From Colletes latitarsis (Eukaryota; Arthropoda; Insecta; Hymenoptera; Colletidae), in NCBI RefSeq assembly GCF_051014445.1, contig NC_135137.1, forward strand, positions 21,949,501 through 22,013,500: a stretch of 64,000 bases of DNA, given 5' to 3'. A program made the position numbers and the translations under genes. This document shows, piece by piece, positions 1-10,970 of this stretch. Numbering within the stretch: position 1 is the first letter of the stretch; every line of letters begins with the position of its first letter. Below the pieces are notes generated by a model. That model did no database searches. It was not told the DNA's origin and was given only the letters and a program-made list of their open reading frames with translations.

Positions 1-502
1 CAGTGCGGTACCACATTGCTACGCGATTCAAACCAGAAGAATCCAGGATCTGGCCAACGAGTATGCCAAAAAGATAATCTCATGAGCCAAATGGTGGCAA
101 ATGCCAGACCTAACACAGACCTTACCGGTGCTATCCTCTAAAATATTCATCGAAACCAGGTTTTATTGACTGTATCAGCGTGGTACCACATTACTACGTG
201 ATTCAAACCCGAAACGGCCCTGCATCTGGCCAGCAAGCATGCGAAAAAGGCAAAATCATGAGCCAGATGGTGGCATAGCCCTGACCTATCCCAGACCTAA
301 CCGGTGTTAGCCTCTAAAATATTCATTGAAACCAGGTTTAGTTCACTGTTTCAGTGCGGTACCACATTACTACGCGGTTCAAACCAGAAGAAACCCAGGA
401 TCTGGCCAACGAGTATGCCAAAAAGACAATCTCATGAGCGACATGGTGGCATATCCCAGACCTAACCCAGACCCAACAGATGCTATCCTCTAAGATATTC
501 AT

Positions 503-570
503 CGGAACCAGGTTTAATGGACTGTTTCAGTGTGATTGAAACCAGGTTTAGTTCACTGTTTCAGTGTGGT
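503..570 (+). repeat. 34-bp internal tandem duplication in a satellite monomer, copy 1
   Basis: Two adjacent 34-bp units (503-536 and 537-570) cover the ACCAGGTTTAA...TTTCAGTGTG end of the monomer. The first unit ends in GAT instead of GGT, so it lacks the GGTACC landmark; the second leads into a normal monomer. This stretches the monomer from 176 to 210 bp. The two units are diverged (TTTAATGGAC against TTTAGTTCAC). Confidence 0.9.
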
Positions 571-1064
571 ACCACATTACTACGCGATACAAACCAGGAG
601 AAACCCAGGCTCCGGCCAACAAGAATCCGAAACAGGCAAACTCATGAGCCAGGTAGTGGCATATCCCCGACCTATCCCCGTCATAGCCGGTGTTAACCTC
701 TAAAATATTAATCGAAACTGGATTTAATTGACAGTTTCAGTGTGGTACCACATTACTACGCGATACAAACCAGGAGAAACCCAGGCTCCGGCCTACAAGA
801 ATCCGAAACAGGCAAACTCATGAGCCAGGTAGTGGCATATCCCCGACCTATCCCCGTCATAGCCGGTGTTATCCTCTAAAATATTCATCGAAACCAGGTT
901 CAATTGACTGTTTCAGTGTGGTACCACATTGCTACGTGATTCAGACCCGAAAAAGCCCTGGATCTGGTCAACGAGTATGCCAAAAAGACAATCTCATGAG
1001 CGTGATGGTGGCATATCCGAGACCTAACCCAGACCTAACAGGTGCCATCCTCTAAGATATTCAT

Positions 1065-1132
1065 CGGAACCAGGATTAATATACTGTTTCAGTGTGATCG
1101 AAACCAGGTTTAGTTCACTGTTCCAGTGTGGT
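1065..1132 (+). repeat. 34-bp internal tandem duplication, copy 2
   Basis: The same arrangement as at 503: units 1065-1098 and 1099-1132, the first ending in GAT, the second with TTTAGTTCAC and the GGTACC landmark. The shared structure and shared diagnostic bases show that the copies descend from one event and were spread with their monomers. Confidence 0.9.
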
Positions 1133-2782
1133 ACCACATTACTACGCGATTCAAACCAGAAGAAACCCAGGATCTGGCCAACGAGTATGCCAAAGAGGCA
1201 AACTCATGAGCCAGATGGTGCGACATCTCAGACCTATCCCAGACCTAACCAGTGCTATCCTCTAAAATATACATCGAAACCAGGTCTAATTGACTGTTTC
1301 AGTGTGATACCACATTACAACGTGATTCAAACCAGATGGAACCCAGGATCTGGCCAACAAGTATGTGAAAAAGGCAATATCATGAGCCAGATGCTGGCAT
1401 AACTCTGACCAATCCCAGACCTAACCTGTGTTAGCCTCTAAAATAATCATCGGAACCAGGTTTACTTGACTGTTTCAGTGTGGTACCATATTATTACGTG
1501 ATTGAAACCAGAAAAAACCCAGGATCTGGCCAACAAGAATCCAAAAAAGTCAAACTCATGAGTCAGATAGTGGCATATCCCAGACCTAACCCGGACCTAA
1601 CAGGTGCTATCCTCTAAAATATTCATCGAAATGAGGTTTAATTGACTGCTTCAGAGTGGTACTACATAACTACGTGATTAAAACCAGAAGAAACCCAGGA
1701 TCTGGCCAACAAGTATGTGAAAAAGCCAAAATCATGAGCCAGATGCTGGCATAACCCTGACATATCCCAGACCCCTCCGGTGTTAGCTTCTAAAATATTC
1801 ATCGAAACCAGTTTTAATTGACTGTTTCAGTGTGGTACCACATTACTAAGTGATTCAAACTAGAAAAAATCCACGATCTGATCAACATGCATGCGAATAA
1901 TGCAAAATCATGAGCCAGATGAGCGCACAACCCAAAACCTATCCCAGACCTAACCGGTGTTATCCTCTGAAATATTGATCGAAACCAGGAATAACTGACT
2001 GCTTCAGTGTAGTACCACATTACTACGTGATTCAAACTAGAAAAAACCCAGGATCCTGCCAACAAGCATGGGAAAAATACAAAATCATGAGCCAAATGCG
2101 GCCATAACCCAGACCTATCCCAGACCTAACCGGTGTTATCCTCTAAAATATTCATCGAATCCAGGTTTAATTGACTGTTTCAGTGTGGTACCACATTACT
2201 ACGTGATTCAAACCAGAAGAACCCCTGGATCTGGCCAACGAGTATGGCAATAAGGCAAACTCATGAGCCAGATGGTGGCATAACCCAGACCTATCCCAGA
2301 CCTAACCGGTGTTATCCTCTGAAATATTGATCGAAACCAGGAATAACTGACTGCTTCAGTACGGTACCATATTACTACGTGATTCAATCCAGAAAAAGCC
2401 CAGGATCTGGTCAACAAGCATGCGAAAAATGCAAAACCATGAGCCAGATGCGCGTATAACCCAGACCTAACCGGTGTTATCCTCTAAAATATTGATCGAA
2501 ACCAGGATTAACTGACTGCTTCAGTGTGGTACCACATTACTACGTGATTCAAACTAGAAAAAACCCTGGGTCTGGTCAACAAGCATGCGAAAAATGCAAA
2601 ATCACGAGCCAGATGCGCGCATAACCCTGACCTAACCGGTGTTATCCTCTAAAATATTGTTCGGAACCAGGTTTAGCTGACTGCTTCAGTGTGGTACCAC
2701 ATTACTAAGTGATTCAAACTTGAAAAAACCCAGGATCTGATCAACATGCATGAGAAAAATTCAAAATCATGAGCCAGATGGT

Positions 2783-2797
2783 GGCATATCCCAGACC
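2783..2797. other. Left target-site duplication (15 bp)
   Basis: GGCATATCCCAGACC sits directly before a 20-T run and recurs exactly at 3007-3021 on the other side of the insertion. It is ordinary satellite sequence from the 11-bp module region, so the insertion target was inside a monomer. Confidence 0.93.
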
Positions 2798-2817
2798 TTT
2801 TTTTTTTTTTTTTTTTT
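2798..2817 (-). other. Poly(T) run, the poly(A) tail of the inserted element
   Basis: Twenty uninterrupted T on the plus strand. The last base of the left target duplication is C, and the first T could equally belong to the target, since the right copy is also followed by T. No polyadenylation signal is obvious just inside it. Confidence 0.9.
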
Positions 2818-3006
2818 GTACGTGGGGAAATCCTCATGGACACCCCGAGGCCCATAAGTAGGGGAGGGCCTCTGAGTAGTGCCGGACTCCTACCGGCTAA
2901 AACCCCACGGTGACCGTCCTCGGGCGCTGCGGCGTGGGGCCGGGAACTCTAGTGAGACATCACAGAGTCCCCCGCCGCGCCTTGCCTATCGAGGCTCATC
3001 CCGGGG
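2798..3006 (-). mobile_element. Short non-LTR retroposon insertion (LINE 3' fragment or SINE)
   Basis: This 209-bp segment is the only non-satellite DNA in the window. It starts with 20 T (2798-2817), which is a poly(A) tail if the element is read on the minus strand. The remaining 189 bp (2818-3006) are about 66% GC by count, much richer than the surrounding satellite. Exact 15-bp direct repeats flank it. Poly(A) plus variable-length target duplication is the mark of target-primed reverse transcription. I see no open frame of note and no clear tRNA-type A or B box, so a 5'-truncated LINE tail is the first choice and a SINE without tRNA-like head the second. The minus-strand segment GGTTTTAGCCGGTAGGAGTC recalls insect retroelement 3' ends, from memory only. 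The perfect flanks and uninterrupted tail suggest a fairly recent insertion. Confidence 0.88.
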
Positions 3007-3021
3007 GGCATATCCCAGACC
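3007..3021. other. Right target-site duplication (15 bp)
   Basis: An exact copy of 2783-2797. The element end runs into it through a G run, so the first two G could be assigned either way. After it the satellite resumes in phase. Confidence 0.93.
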
Positions 3022-3590
3022 TAACACAGACCTAACCGGCATTATCCTCTGAAATATTGATTGAAACCAGGAATAACTGAATGTTTCAGTGTGGTACCAC
3101 ATTACTAAGTGATTCAAACTAGAAAAAATCCACAATCTGATCAACATGCATGCGAATAATGCAAAATCATGAGCCAGATGAGCGCACAACCCAAAACCTA
3201 ACCCAGACCTAACCGGTATTATCCTCTAAAATATTGATCGAAACCAGGTTTAATTGACTGTTTCAGTTTGGTATCACATTACTACGTGCTTCAAACCAGA
3301 AAATGCCCTGGATCTGTCTTACGAGTATGCCAAAAAGGCAAACTCATGAGACAGATGGTGGCACATCCCAGACCTATCCCAGGCCTAACAGGTGCTATCC
3401 TCTAAGACATTCATCGGAACCAGGTTTAATTGACTGTTTCAGTGTGGTACCACATTGCTACGCGATTCAAACCAGGAGAAACCCAGGATCTGGCCAACGA
3501 GTATGCGAAAAAGACAATCTCATGAGCGAGATGGATGCATATCCCAGACCTAACCCAGACCTAACAGGTGCTATCCTCTAAGATATTCAT

Positions 3591-3658
3591 CGGAACCAGG
3601 TTTAATGGACTGTTTCAGTGTGATCGAAACCAGGTTTAGTTCACTGTTTCAGTGTGGT
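3591..3658 (+). repeat. 34-bp internal tandem duplication, copy 3
   Basis: Units 3591-3624 and 3625-3658 repeat the arrangement seen at 503 and 1065, again with GAT closing the first unit. I did not see this duplication to the right of this point, so it marks the left-flank subfamily. Confidence 0.9.
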
Positions 3659-5724
3659 ACCACATTACTACGCGATACAAACCAGGGGAAACCCAGGTTC
3701 CGGCCAACAAGAATCCGAAACAGGCAAACTCATGAGCCAGGTAGTGGCATATCCCCGACCTATCCCCGACATAGCCGGTGTTATCCTCTAAAATATTCAT
3801 CGAAACCTAGATCAATTGACTGTTTCAGGGAGGTACCACATTACTACGTGATTCAAACCAGAAAAACCCCAGAATCGGGCCAACAAGCATTCGAAAAAGG
3901 CAAAACCATGAGCCAGATGCTGGCATAACCCAGACGTAACCCAGACCTAACCAGTGCTATCCTCTAAAATATTCATCGAAACCAGGTTTTATTGACTGTA
4001 TCAGTGTGGTACCACATTACTACGCGATTCAAACCAGAAGAAACACAGGATCTGTCCTACCAGTATGCCAAAAAGTCAAACTCATGCGCGAGATGCTGGC
4101 ATATCCCAGACCTAACAGGTGCTGTCCTCTAAGATATTCATCGGAACCAGGTTTAATTGACTGTTTCAGTGTGGTACCACATTGCTACGCGATTCAAACC
4201 AGAAGAAACCCAGGATCTGGCCAACGAGGATGCCAAAAAGACAATCTCATGAGCCAAATGGTGGCAAATGCCAGACCTAACCCAGACCTAACAGGTGCTA
4301 TCCTCTAAAATATTCATTGAAACCAGGTTTAATTGACTGTTTCAGTGTGGTACCACATTGCTACGTGATTCAAACCAGAAGAAACCCAGGATCTGGCCAA
4401 CGAGTATGCCAAAAAGACAATCTCATGAGCGAGATGGTGGCATATCCCGGACCTTACCTGGACCTAACAGGTGCTATCCTCTAAAATATTCATCGAAACC
4501 AGGTTTAATTGTCTGTTTCAGAGTGGTACAACATAACTACGTGAGTCAAACCAGAAGAATCCTCGGATCTGGCCAACACGTATGTGAGAAAGGCAAGCTC
4601 ATGAGCCAGATGGTGACATATCCCAGACCTGACCCAGACCTAACAGGTGTTATCCTCTAAAATATTAATCAAAACTGGATTTAATTGACTGTTTCAGTGT
4701 GGTACCACATTACTAAGTGATTCAAACTAGAGAAAACCCACGATCTGATCAACAAGCATGCGAAAAATGCAAAACCATGAGCCAGATGGTGGCATTTCCC
4801 AGACCTAACACAGACCTAACCGGTATTATCCTCTGAAATATTGATCGAAAGCAGGTTTAACTGACTGCTTCAGTGTGGTACCACATTACTACGTGATACA
4901 AACTTGAAAAAACCCAGGATCTGGTCAGCAAGCATGCGAAAAATGGAAACTCATGAACTAGATGCGCGCACAACCCAGACCTATCCCAGACCTAACCGGT
5001 ATTATCCTCTAAAATATTGATCGAAACCAGGTTTAACTGACTGTTTTAGTGTGGTACAACTTCACTACGTAATTCAAACTAGAAAAATCGCAGCATCTGG
5101 CCAACAAGAATGGGAAAAATGCAAACTCATGAGCCAGATGCTGGCATAACTGAGACCTTATCCAGCCCTAACCAGTGTTATCCTCTAAAATATTGATCGA
5201 TACCAGGTTTAATTGACTGTCTCAGTGTGGTACCACATTAATACGTGATTCAAACCAGAAAAAAACCCAGGATCTGGCCAACCAGTATTCCAAAAATGCA
5301 AACTTATGAGCCAGATGGTGGCATATCCCAGACATAACCCAGACCTAACAGGTATTATCCTCTAAAATATTGATCGAAACCAGGTTGAATTGTTTGTTTC
5401 AGTGTGGTACCACATTACTACGTGTTTGAATCCAGTAAAATCCCAGGATCAGGACAACAAGGATGCGAAAAATGCAAAATCCTGAGCATGCGGGCATAAC
5501 CCTGGGCTAACCGAGACCATACCGGTGTTAGTCTCTAAAATATTGGTCGAAACCAGGTTTAATTGACTGCTTCAGTGTGGTGATACATTACAACGTGGTT
5601 CAATCCCGAAAAAACCCTGGATCTGGCCAACAAGCATGGGAAAAATACAAAACCATGAGCCAGATGCTGGCACATCCCAGACCTAACCCAGACGTAAACG
5701 GTGCTATCCTCTCAAATATTGATC

Positions 5725-7129
5725 GAAACCAGGTTTAATTGACTGTTTCAGTGTGGTACCACATTACTACGTGATACAAACTAGAAAAAACCCAGGATCT
5801 GATCAACATGCATGAGAAAAATTCAATATCATGAGCTAGATGGTGGCATATCCCAGACCTAACACAGACCTAACCGGTATTATCCTCTGAAATATTGATA
5901 AACCAGGAATAACTGACTGTTTCAGTGTGGTACCACACTACTACGTGATTCAAACCAGAAAAAACCCAGGTTCTGACCAAGAAAAATGGGAAAAATGAGA
6001 AACCATGAGCCAGATGCGGGCATAACCCACACCAAACCCAGCCCTAACCAGTGTTATCCTATAAAATATTGATCGATACCAGGTTTAATTGACTGTTTCA
6101 GTGTGGTACCACATTGCTAAGTGATTCAAACTAGAAAAAACCCAGGATCTGATCAACAAGCATGCAAAAAATGCAAAATCAAGAGCCAGATGCGCGCACA
6201 GCCAAGACCTAACCCAGACCTGACTGGTATTATGCTCTAAAATATTGATCGAAACAAGGTTTAATTGACTGTGTCAGTGTGGTACCACATTACTACGTGA
6301 TTCAAACCAGAAAAAACCCAGGATCTGGCCAACAAGCATGGGAAAAATACAAAATCATGAGCCAGATGCTGGCACATCCCAGACCTAACCCAGACGTAAA
6401 CGGTGCTATCCTCTCAAATATTGATCGAAACCAGGTTTAATTGACTGTTTCAGTGTGGTACCACATTACTAAGTGATTCAAACTAGAAAGAACCCAGGAT
6501 CTGATCAACATGCATGAGAAAAATTCAATATCATGAGCTAGATGGTGGCATATCCCAGACCTAACACAGACCTAACCGGTATTATCCTCTGAAATATTGA
6601 TAAACCAGGAATAACTGACTGTTTCAGTGTGGTACCACACTACTACGTGATTCAAACCAGAAAAAACCCAGGTTCTGACCAAGAAAAATGGGAAAAATGA
6701 GAAACCATGAGCCAGATGCGGGCATAACCCTGACCTAAACCAGACCTAACCGGTGTTAGCCTCTAAAATATTCATCGAAACCAGGTTTAACTGACTGTTT
6801 CAGCGTGGTACCACATTACTAAGTGATTGAAACTAGAAAAAATCCACGATATGATCAACATGCATGCGAATAATGCAAAATCATGAGCCAGATGAGCGCA
6901 CAACCCAAAACCTAATCCAGACCTAACCCGTATTATCCTGTGAAATATTGACCGAAACCAGGTTTAACTGACTGTTTCAGTGTGGTACCACATTACTACG
7001 TGATTCAAACCAGAGAAAACCCAGGTTCTGACCAACAAAAATGGGAAAAATTTGAAATCATGAGCCAGATGCGGGCATAACCCTGACCTAAACCAGACCT
7101 AACCGGTGTTAGCCTCTAAAATATTCATC
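5725..7129 (+). repeat. 1405-bp higher-order repeat, copy 1 (eight monomers)
   Basis: This block recurs in tandem at 7130-8534: the mark CATAACCCACACC lies at 6021 and 7426, and TTTGAAATCATGAG at 7051 and 8456, both 1405 bp apart. It is built from two related four-monomer halves of about 703 bp, shown by the rare mark ATGAGCTAGATGG at 5831 and 6533. The halves also share a 3-bp deletion giving ATTGATAAACCAGG in place of ATTGATCGAAACCAGG. Confidence 0.88.
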
Positions 7130-8534
7130 GAAACCAGGTTTAATTGACTGTTTCAGTGTGGTACCACATTACTACGTGATACAAACTAGAAAAAACCCAG
7201 GATCTGATCAACATGCATGAGAAAAATGTAGAATCATGAGCTAGATGGTGGCATATCCCAGACCTAACACAGACCTAACCGGTATTATCCTCTGAAATAT
7301 TGATAAACCAGGAATAACTGACTGTTTCAGTGTGGTACCACACTACTACGTGATTCAAACCAGAAAAAACCCAGGTTCTGACCAAGAAAAATGGGAAAAA
7401 TGAGAAACCATGAGCCAGATGCGGGCATAACCCACACCAAACCCAGCCCTAACCAGTGTTATCCTATAAAATATTGATCGATACCAGGTTTAATTGACTG
7501 TTTCAGTGTGGTACCACATTGCTAAGTGATTCAAACTAGAAAAAACCCAGGATCTGATCAACAAGCATGCAAAAAATGCAAAATCAAGAGCCAGATGCGC
7601 GCACAGCCAAGACCTAACCCAGACCTGACTGGTATTATGCTCTAAAATATTGATCGAAACAAGGTTTAATTGACTGTGTCAGTGTGGTACCACATTACTA
7701 CGTGATTCAAACCAGAAAAAACCCAGGATCTGGCCAACAAGCATGGGAAAAATACAAAATCATGAGCCAGATGCTGGCACATCCCAGACCTAACCCAGAC
7801 GTAAACGGTGCTATCCTCTCAAATATTGATCGAAACCAGGTTTAATTGACTGTTTCAGTGTGGTACCACATTACTAAGTGATTCAAACTAGAAAGAACCC
7901 AGGATCTGATCAACATGCATGAGAAAAATTCAATATCATGAGCTAGATGGTGGCATATCCCAGACCTAACACAGACCTACCCGGTATTATCCTCTGAAAT
8001 ATTGATAAACCAGGAATAACTGACTGTTTCAGTGTGGTACCACACTACTACGTGATTCAAACCAGAAAAAACCCAGGTTCTGACCAAGAAAAATGGGAAA
8101 AATGAGAAACCATGAGCCAGATGCGGGCATAACCCTGACCTAAACCAGACCTAACCGGTGTTAGCCTCTAAAATATTCATCGAAACCAGGTTTAACTGAC
8201 TGTTTCAGCGTGGTACCACATTACTAAGTGATTCAAACTAGAAAAAATCCACGATATGATCAACATGCATGCGAATAATGCAAAATCATGAGCCAGATGA
8301 GCGCACAACCCAAAACCTAATCCAGACCTAACCCGTATTATCCTGTGAAATATTGACCGAAACCAGGTTTAACTGACTGTTTCAGTGTGGTACCACATTA
8401 CTACGTGATTCAAACCAGAGAAAACCCAGGTTCTGACCAACAAAAATGGGAAAAATTTGAAATCATGAGCCAGATGCGGGCATAACCCTGACCTAAACCA
8501 GACCTAACCGGTGTTAGCCTCTAAAATATTCATC
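7130..8534 (+). repeat. 1405-bp higher-order repeat, copy 2
   Basis: A tandem copy of 5725-7129 with few differences, for example GAGAAAAATGTAGAATC near 7220 against GAGAAAAATTCAATATC in copy 1, and one C for A in a CAGACCTACCC module near 7980. The ATGAGCTAG marks at 7236 and 7938 keep the 702-703 bp beat. It opens on ATTCATCGAAACC while copy 1 opens on ATTGATCGAAACC, which puts the exchange point in the AATATT region of the monomer. Confidence 0.88.
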
Positions 8535-9394
8535 GAAACCAGGTTCAATTGACTATACCAGTGTGGTACCACATTACTACGTGATTCACAGCAGAAAAAG
8601 CCCTCGATCTGTCTTACGAATATGCCAAAAAGGCAAACTCATGGGACAGATGGTGGCATATCCCAGACCTAACACAGACCTAACCGGTATTATCCTCTGA
8701 AATATTGATCGAAACCAGGAATAACTGATTGTTTCAGTGTGGCACCACACTACTACGTGATTCAAACCAGAAAAAACCCAGGTTCTGACCAACAAAAATG
8801 GGAAACATGAGAAATCATGAGTCAGATGCGGGCATAACCCTGACCTAAACCAGACCTAACCGGTGTTAGCCTCTAAAATATTCATCGAAAACAGGTTCAA
8901 TTGACTGTTTCAGTGTGGTACCACATTACTACGTGATTCAAACCAGAAACAGCCCTGGATCTGGCTTACGAGTATGCCAAAAAGGCAAACTCATGAGACA
9001 GATGGTGGCACATCCTAGACCAATCCCAGACCTAACCGGAGTTATCCTCTAAAATATTGATCGAAACCAGGTTTAACTGAGTGTTTCAGTGTGGTACCAC
9101 ATTACTAAGTGATTCAAACCAGAGAAAACCCACGATCTGATCAACAAGCATGCGAAAAATGCAAAATCATGAGCCAGATGGCGGCATTTCCCAGACCTAA
9201 CACAGACCTAACCGGTATTATTCTCTGAAATATTGATCCAAAGCAGCTTTAACTGATTGTTTCAGTGTGGTACCACATTACTACGTGATACAAACTTGAA
9301 AAAACCCAGGATCTGGTCAAGAAGCATGCGCAAAATGCACAATCATCAGCCAGATGCACGCATCACCCAGACCTAACCAGTGTTATCCTGTAAA
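8535..9394 (+). repeat. Satellite array, unstructured monomers
   Basis: Five main-type monomers without tandem higher-order order. The variant ATGGGACAGATGG at 8641 recurs at 12424, 3783 bp away, so this stretch shares ancestry with 12.4 kb. No gene is visible. Confidence 0.88.
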
Positions 9395-9935
9395 ATATTC
9401 ATCGAATCCAGGTTTAATTGACTGTTTCAGTGTGGTACCACATTACTACGTGATTCAAACCAGAAGAACCCCTTGATCTGACCATCGAGTATGGCAAAAA
9501 GGCAGACTCATAAGCCTTATGGTGGCATAACCCTGACCTAACCCAGACCTAACCGGTATTATCCTCTAAAATATTGATCGAAATCAGGTTTAACTGACTG
9601 TTTCAGTGTGGTACCACATTACTACGTGATTCAAAACAGAAAAAGCCCAGGATCTGGTCAACAAGCATGCGAAAAATGCAAAATCATGAGCCAGATGCTG
9701 GCACATCCCAGACCTAACCCAGACCTAAACGGTGCTATCCTCTAAAATGTTGATCGAAACCAGGTTTAATTGACTGTTTCAGTGTGGTACCACATTACTA
9801 CGTGATTCAAACCAGAAAAAACCCAGGATCTGGCCAACAAGCATGGGAAAAATACAAAATCATGAGCCAGATGCTGGCACATCCCAGACCTAACCCAGAC
9901 GTAAACGGTGCTATCCTCTCAAATATTGATCGAAA
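9395..9935 (+). repeat. Three-monomer block, copy 1 (1034-bp spacing)
   Basis: The block carries the rare mark CCTTGATCTGACCATCGAG and recurs at 10429-10970; the mark's ACCATCGAG lies at 9481 and 10515. The copies agree through three monomers and separate after CTCTCAAATATTGATCG. Confidence 0.8.
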
Positions 9936-10428
9936 CCAGGTTTAATTGACTGTTTCAGTGTGGTACCACATTACTAAGTGATTCAAACTAGAAAAAGCCC
10001 AGGATCTGCTCAACAAGCATGCGAAAAATGCAAATTCATGAGCCAGATGCGCACATAACCCAGACCTAACCGGTATTATCCTGTGAAATATTGATCGAAA
10101 CCAGGTTTAATTGACTGCTTCAGTGTGGCACCACACTACTACGTGATTCAAACCGGAAAAAGCCCTGGATATGTCTTACGAGTATGCCAAAAAGGCAAAC
10201 TCATGAGACAGATGGTGGCACATCCCAGACCTATCCCAGGCCTAACCGGTGTTATCCTGTAAAATATTCATCGAATCCAGGTTTAATTGACTGTTTCAGT
10301 GTGGTACCACATTACTAAGTGATTCAAACTAGAAAAAGCCCAGGATCTGCTCAACAAGCATGCGAAAAATGCAAATTCATGAGCCAGATGCGCACATAAC
10401 CCAGACCTAACCGGTATTATCCTGTGAA
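9936..10428 (+). repeat. Satellite monomers with a two-monomer duplication
   Basis: A monomer with the mark AGGATCTGCTCAACAAG at 10011 is repeated at 10342, 331 bp away, which is two 165-bp units. No gene is visible. Confidence 0.8.
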
Positions 10429-10970
10429 ATATTCATCGAATCCAGGTTTAATTGACTGTTTCAGTGTGGTACCACATTACTACGTGATTCAAACCAGAAG
10501 AACCCCTTGATCTGACCATCGAGTATGGCAAAAAGGCAGACTCATAAGCCTTATGGTGGCATAACCCTGACCTAACCCAGACCTAACCGGTATTATCCTC
10601 TAAAATATTGATCGAAATCAGGTTTAACTGACTGTTTCAGTGTGGTACCACATTACTACGTGATTCAAAACAGAAAAAGCCCAGGATCTGGTCAACAAGC
10701 ATGCGAAAAATGCAAAATCATGAGCCAGATGCTGGCACATCCCAGACCTAACCCAGACCTAAACGGTGCTATCCTCTAAAATGTTGATCGAAACCAGGTT
10801 TAATTGACTGTTTCAGTGTGGTACCACATTACTACGTGATTCAAACCAGAAAAAACCCAGGATCTGGCCAACAAGCATGGGAAAAATACAAAATCATGAG
10901 CCAGATGCTGGCACATCCCAGACCTAACCCAGACCTAAACGGAGCTATCCTCTCAAATATTGATCGAAAC
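10429..10970 (+). repeat. Three-monomer block, copy 2
   Basis: A copy of 9395-9935. Differences seen include AACCCAGACCTAAACGGAG against AACCCAGACGTAAACGGTG at its right end, after which the copies diverge. Confidence 0.8.

Larger units (their letters stand above)
1..2797 (+). repeat. Satellite array, left divergent subfamily
   Basis: Tandem head-to-tail monomers, mostly 175-176 bp: GGTACC landmarks at 7, 182, 358, 568, 744, 920 and 1130 are spaced 175, 176, 210, 176, 176 and 210 bp. The 210-bp steps are 176 plus a 34-bp internal duplication. Many units carry subfamily marks rare further right: ACGCGATTCAAACC after the landmark, GCCAAAAAGACAATCTCATG in the middle, and TCATCGGAACCAGG near the end. 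A local tandem pair with the mark CAGGCTCCGG starts near 600 and 776, exactly 176 bp apart. From about 1780 the units shift to the main type (ATGCGAAAAATGC core). No gene is visible on either strand. Divergence between neighbours is clearly higher than in the right half, as expected for an older flank of the array. Confidence 0.95.
3007..5724 (+). repeat. Satellite array, mixed subfamilies
   Basis: The left-type monomers (ACGCGATTCAAACC, GACAATCTCATGAGC) continue to about 4480, and a CAGAGTGG variant unit follows to about 4660. Beyond that the main type takes over, with ACTACGTGATTCAAAC and the ATGCGAAAAATGC core. Units are 165 or 175-176 bp. A monomer near 5400-5560 has a small deletion in the GAGCCAGATG segment. 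No gene or RNA is visible. Confidence 0.93.

Noticed and set aside
2818..3006. tRNA gene or tRNA-derived SINE head, or rRNA fragment
   Set aside because: I could not find credible A and B boxes or a cloverleaf on either strand, and no recognisable rRNA core. A GC-rich LINE tail fits better, though a non-tRNA SINE is possible.
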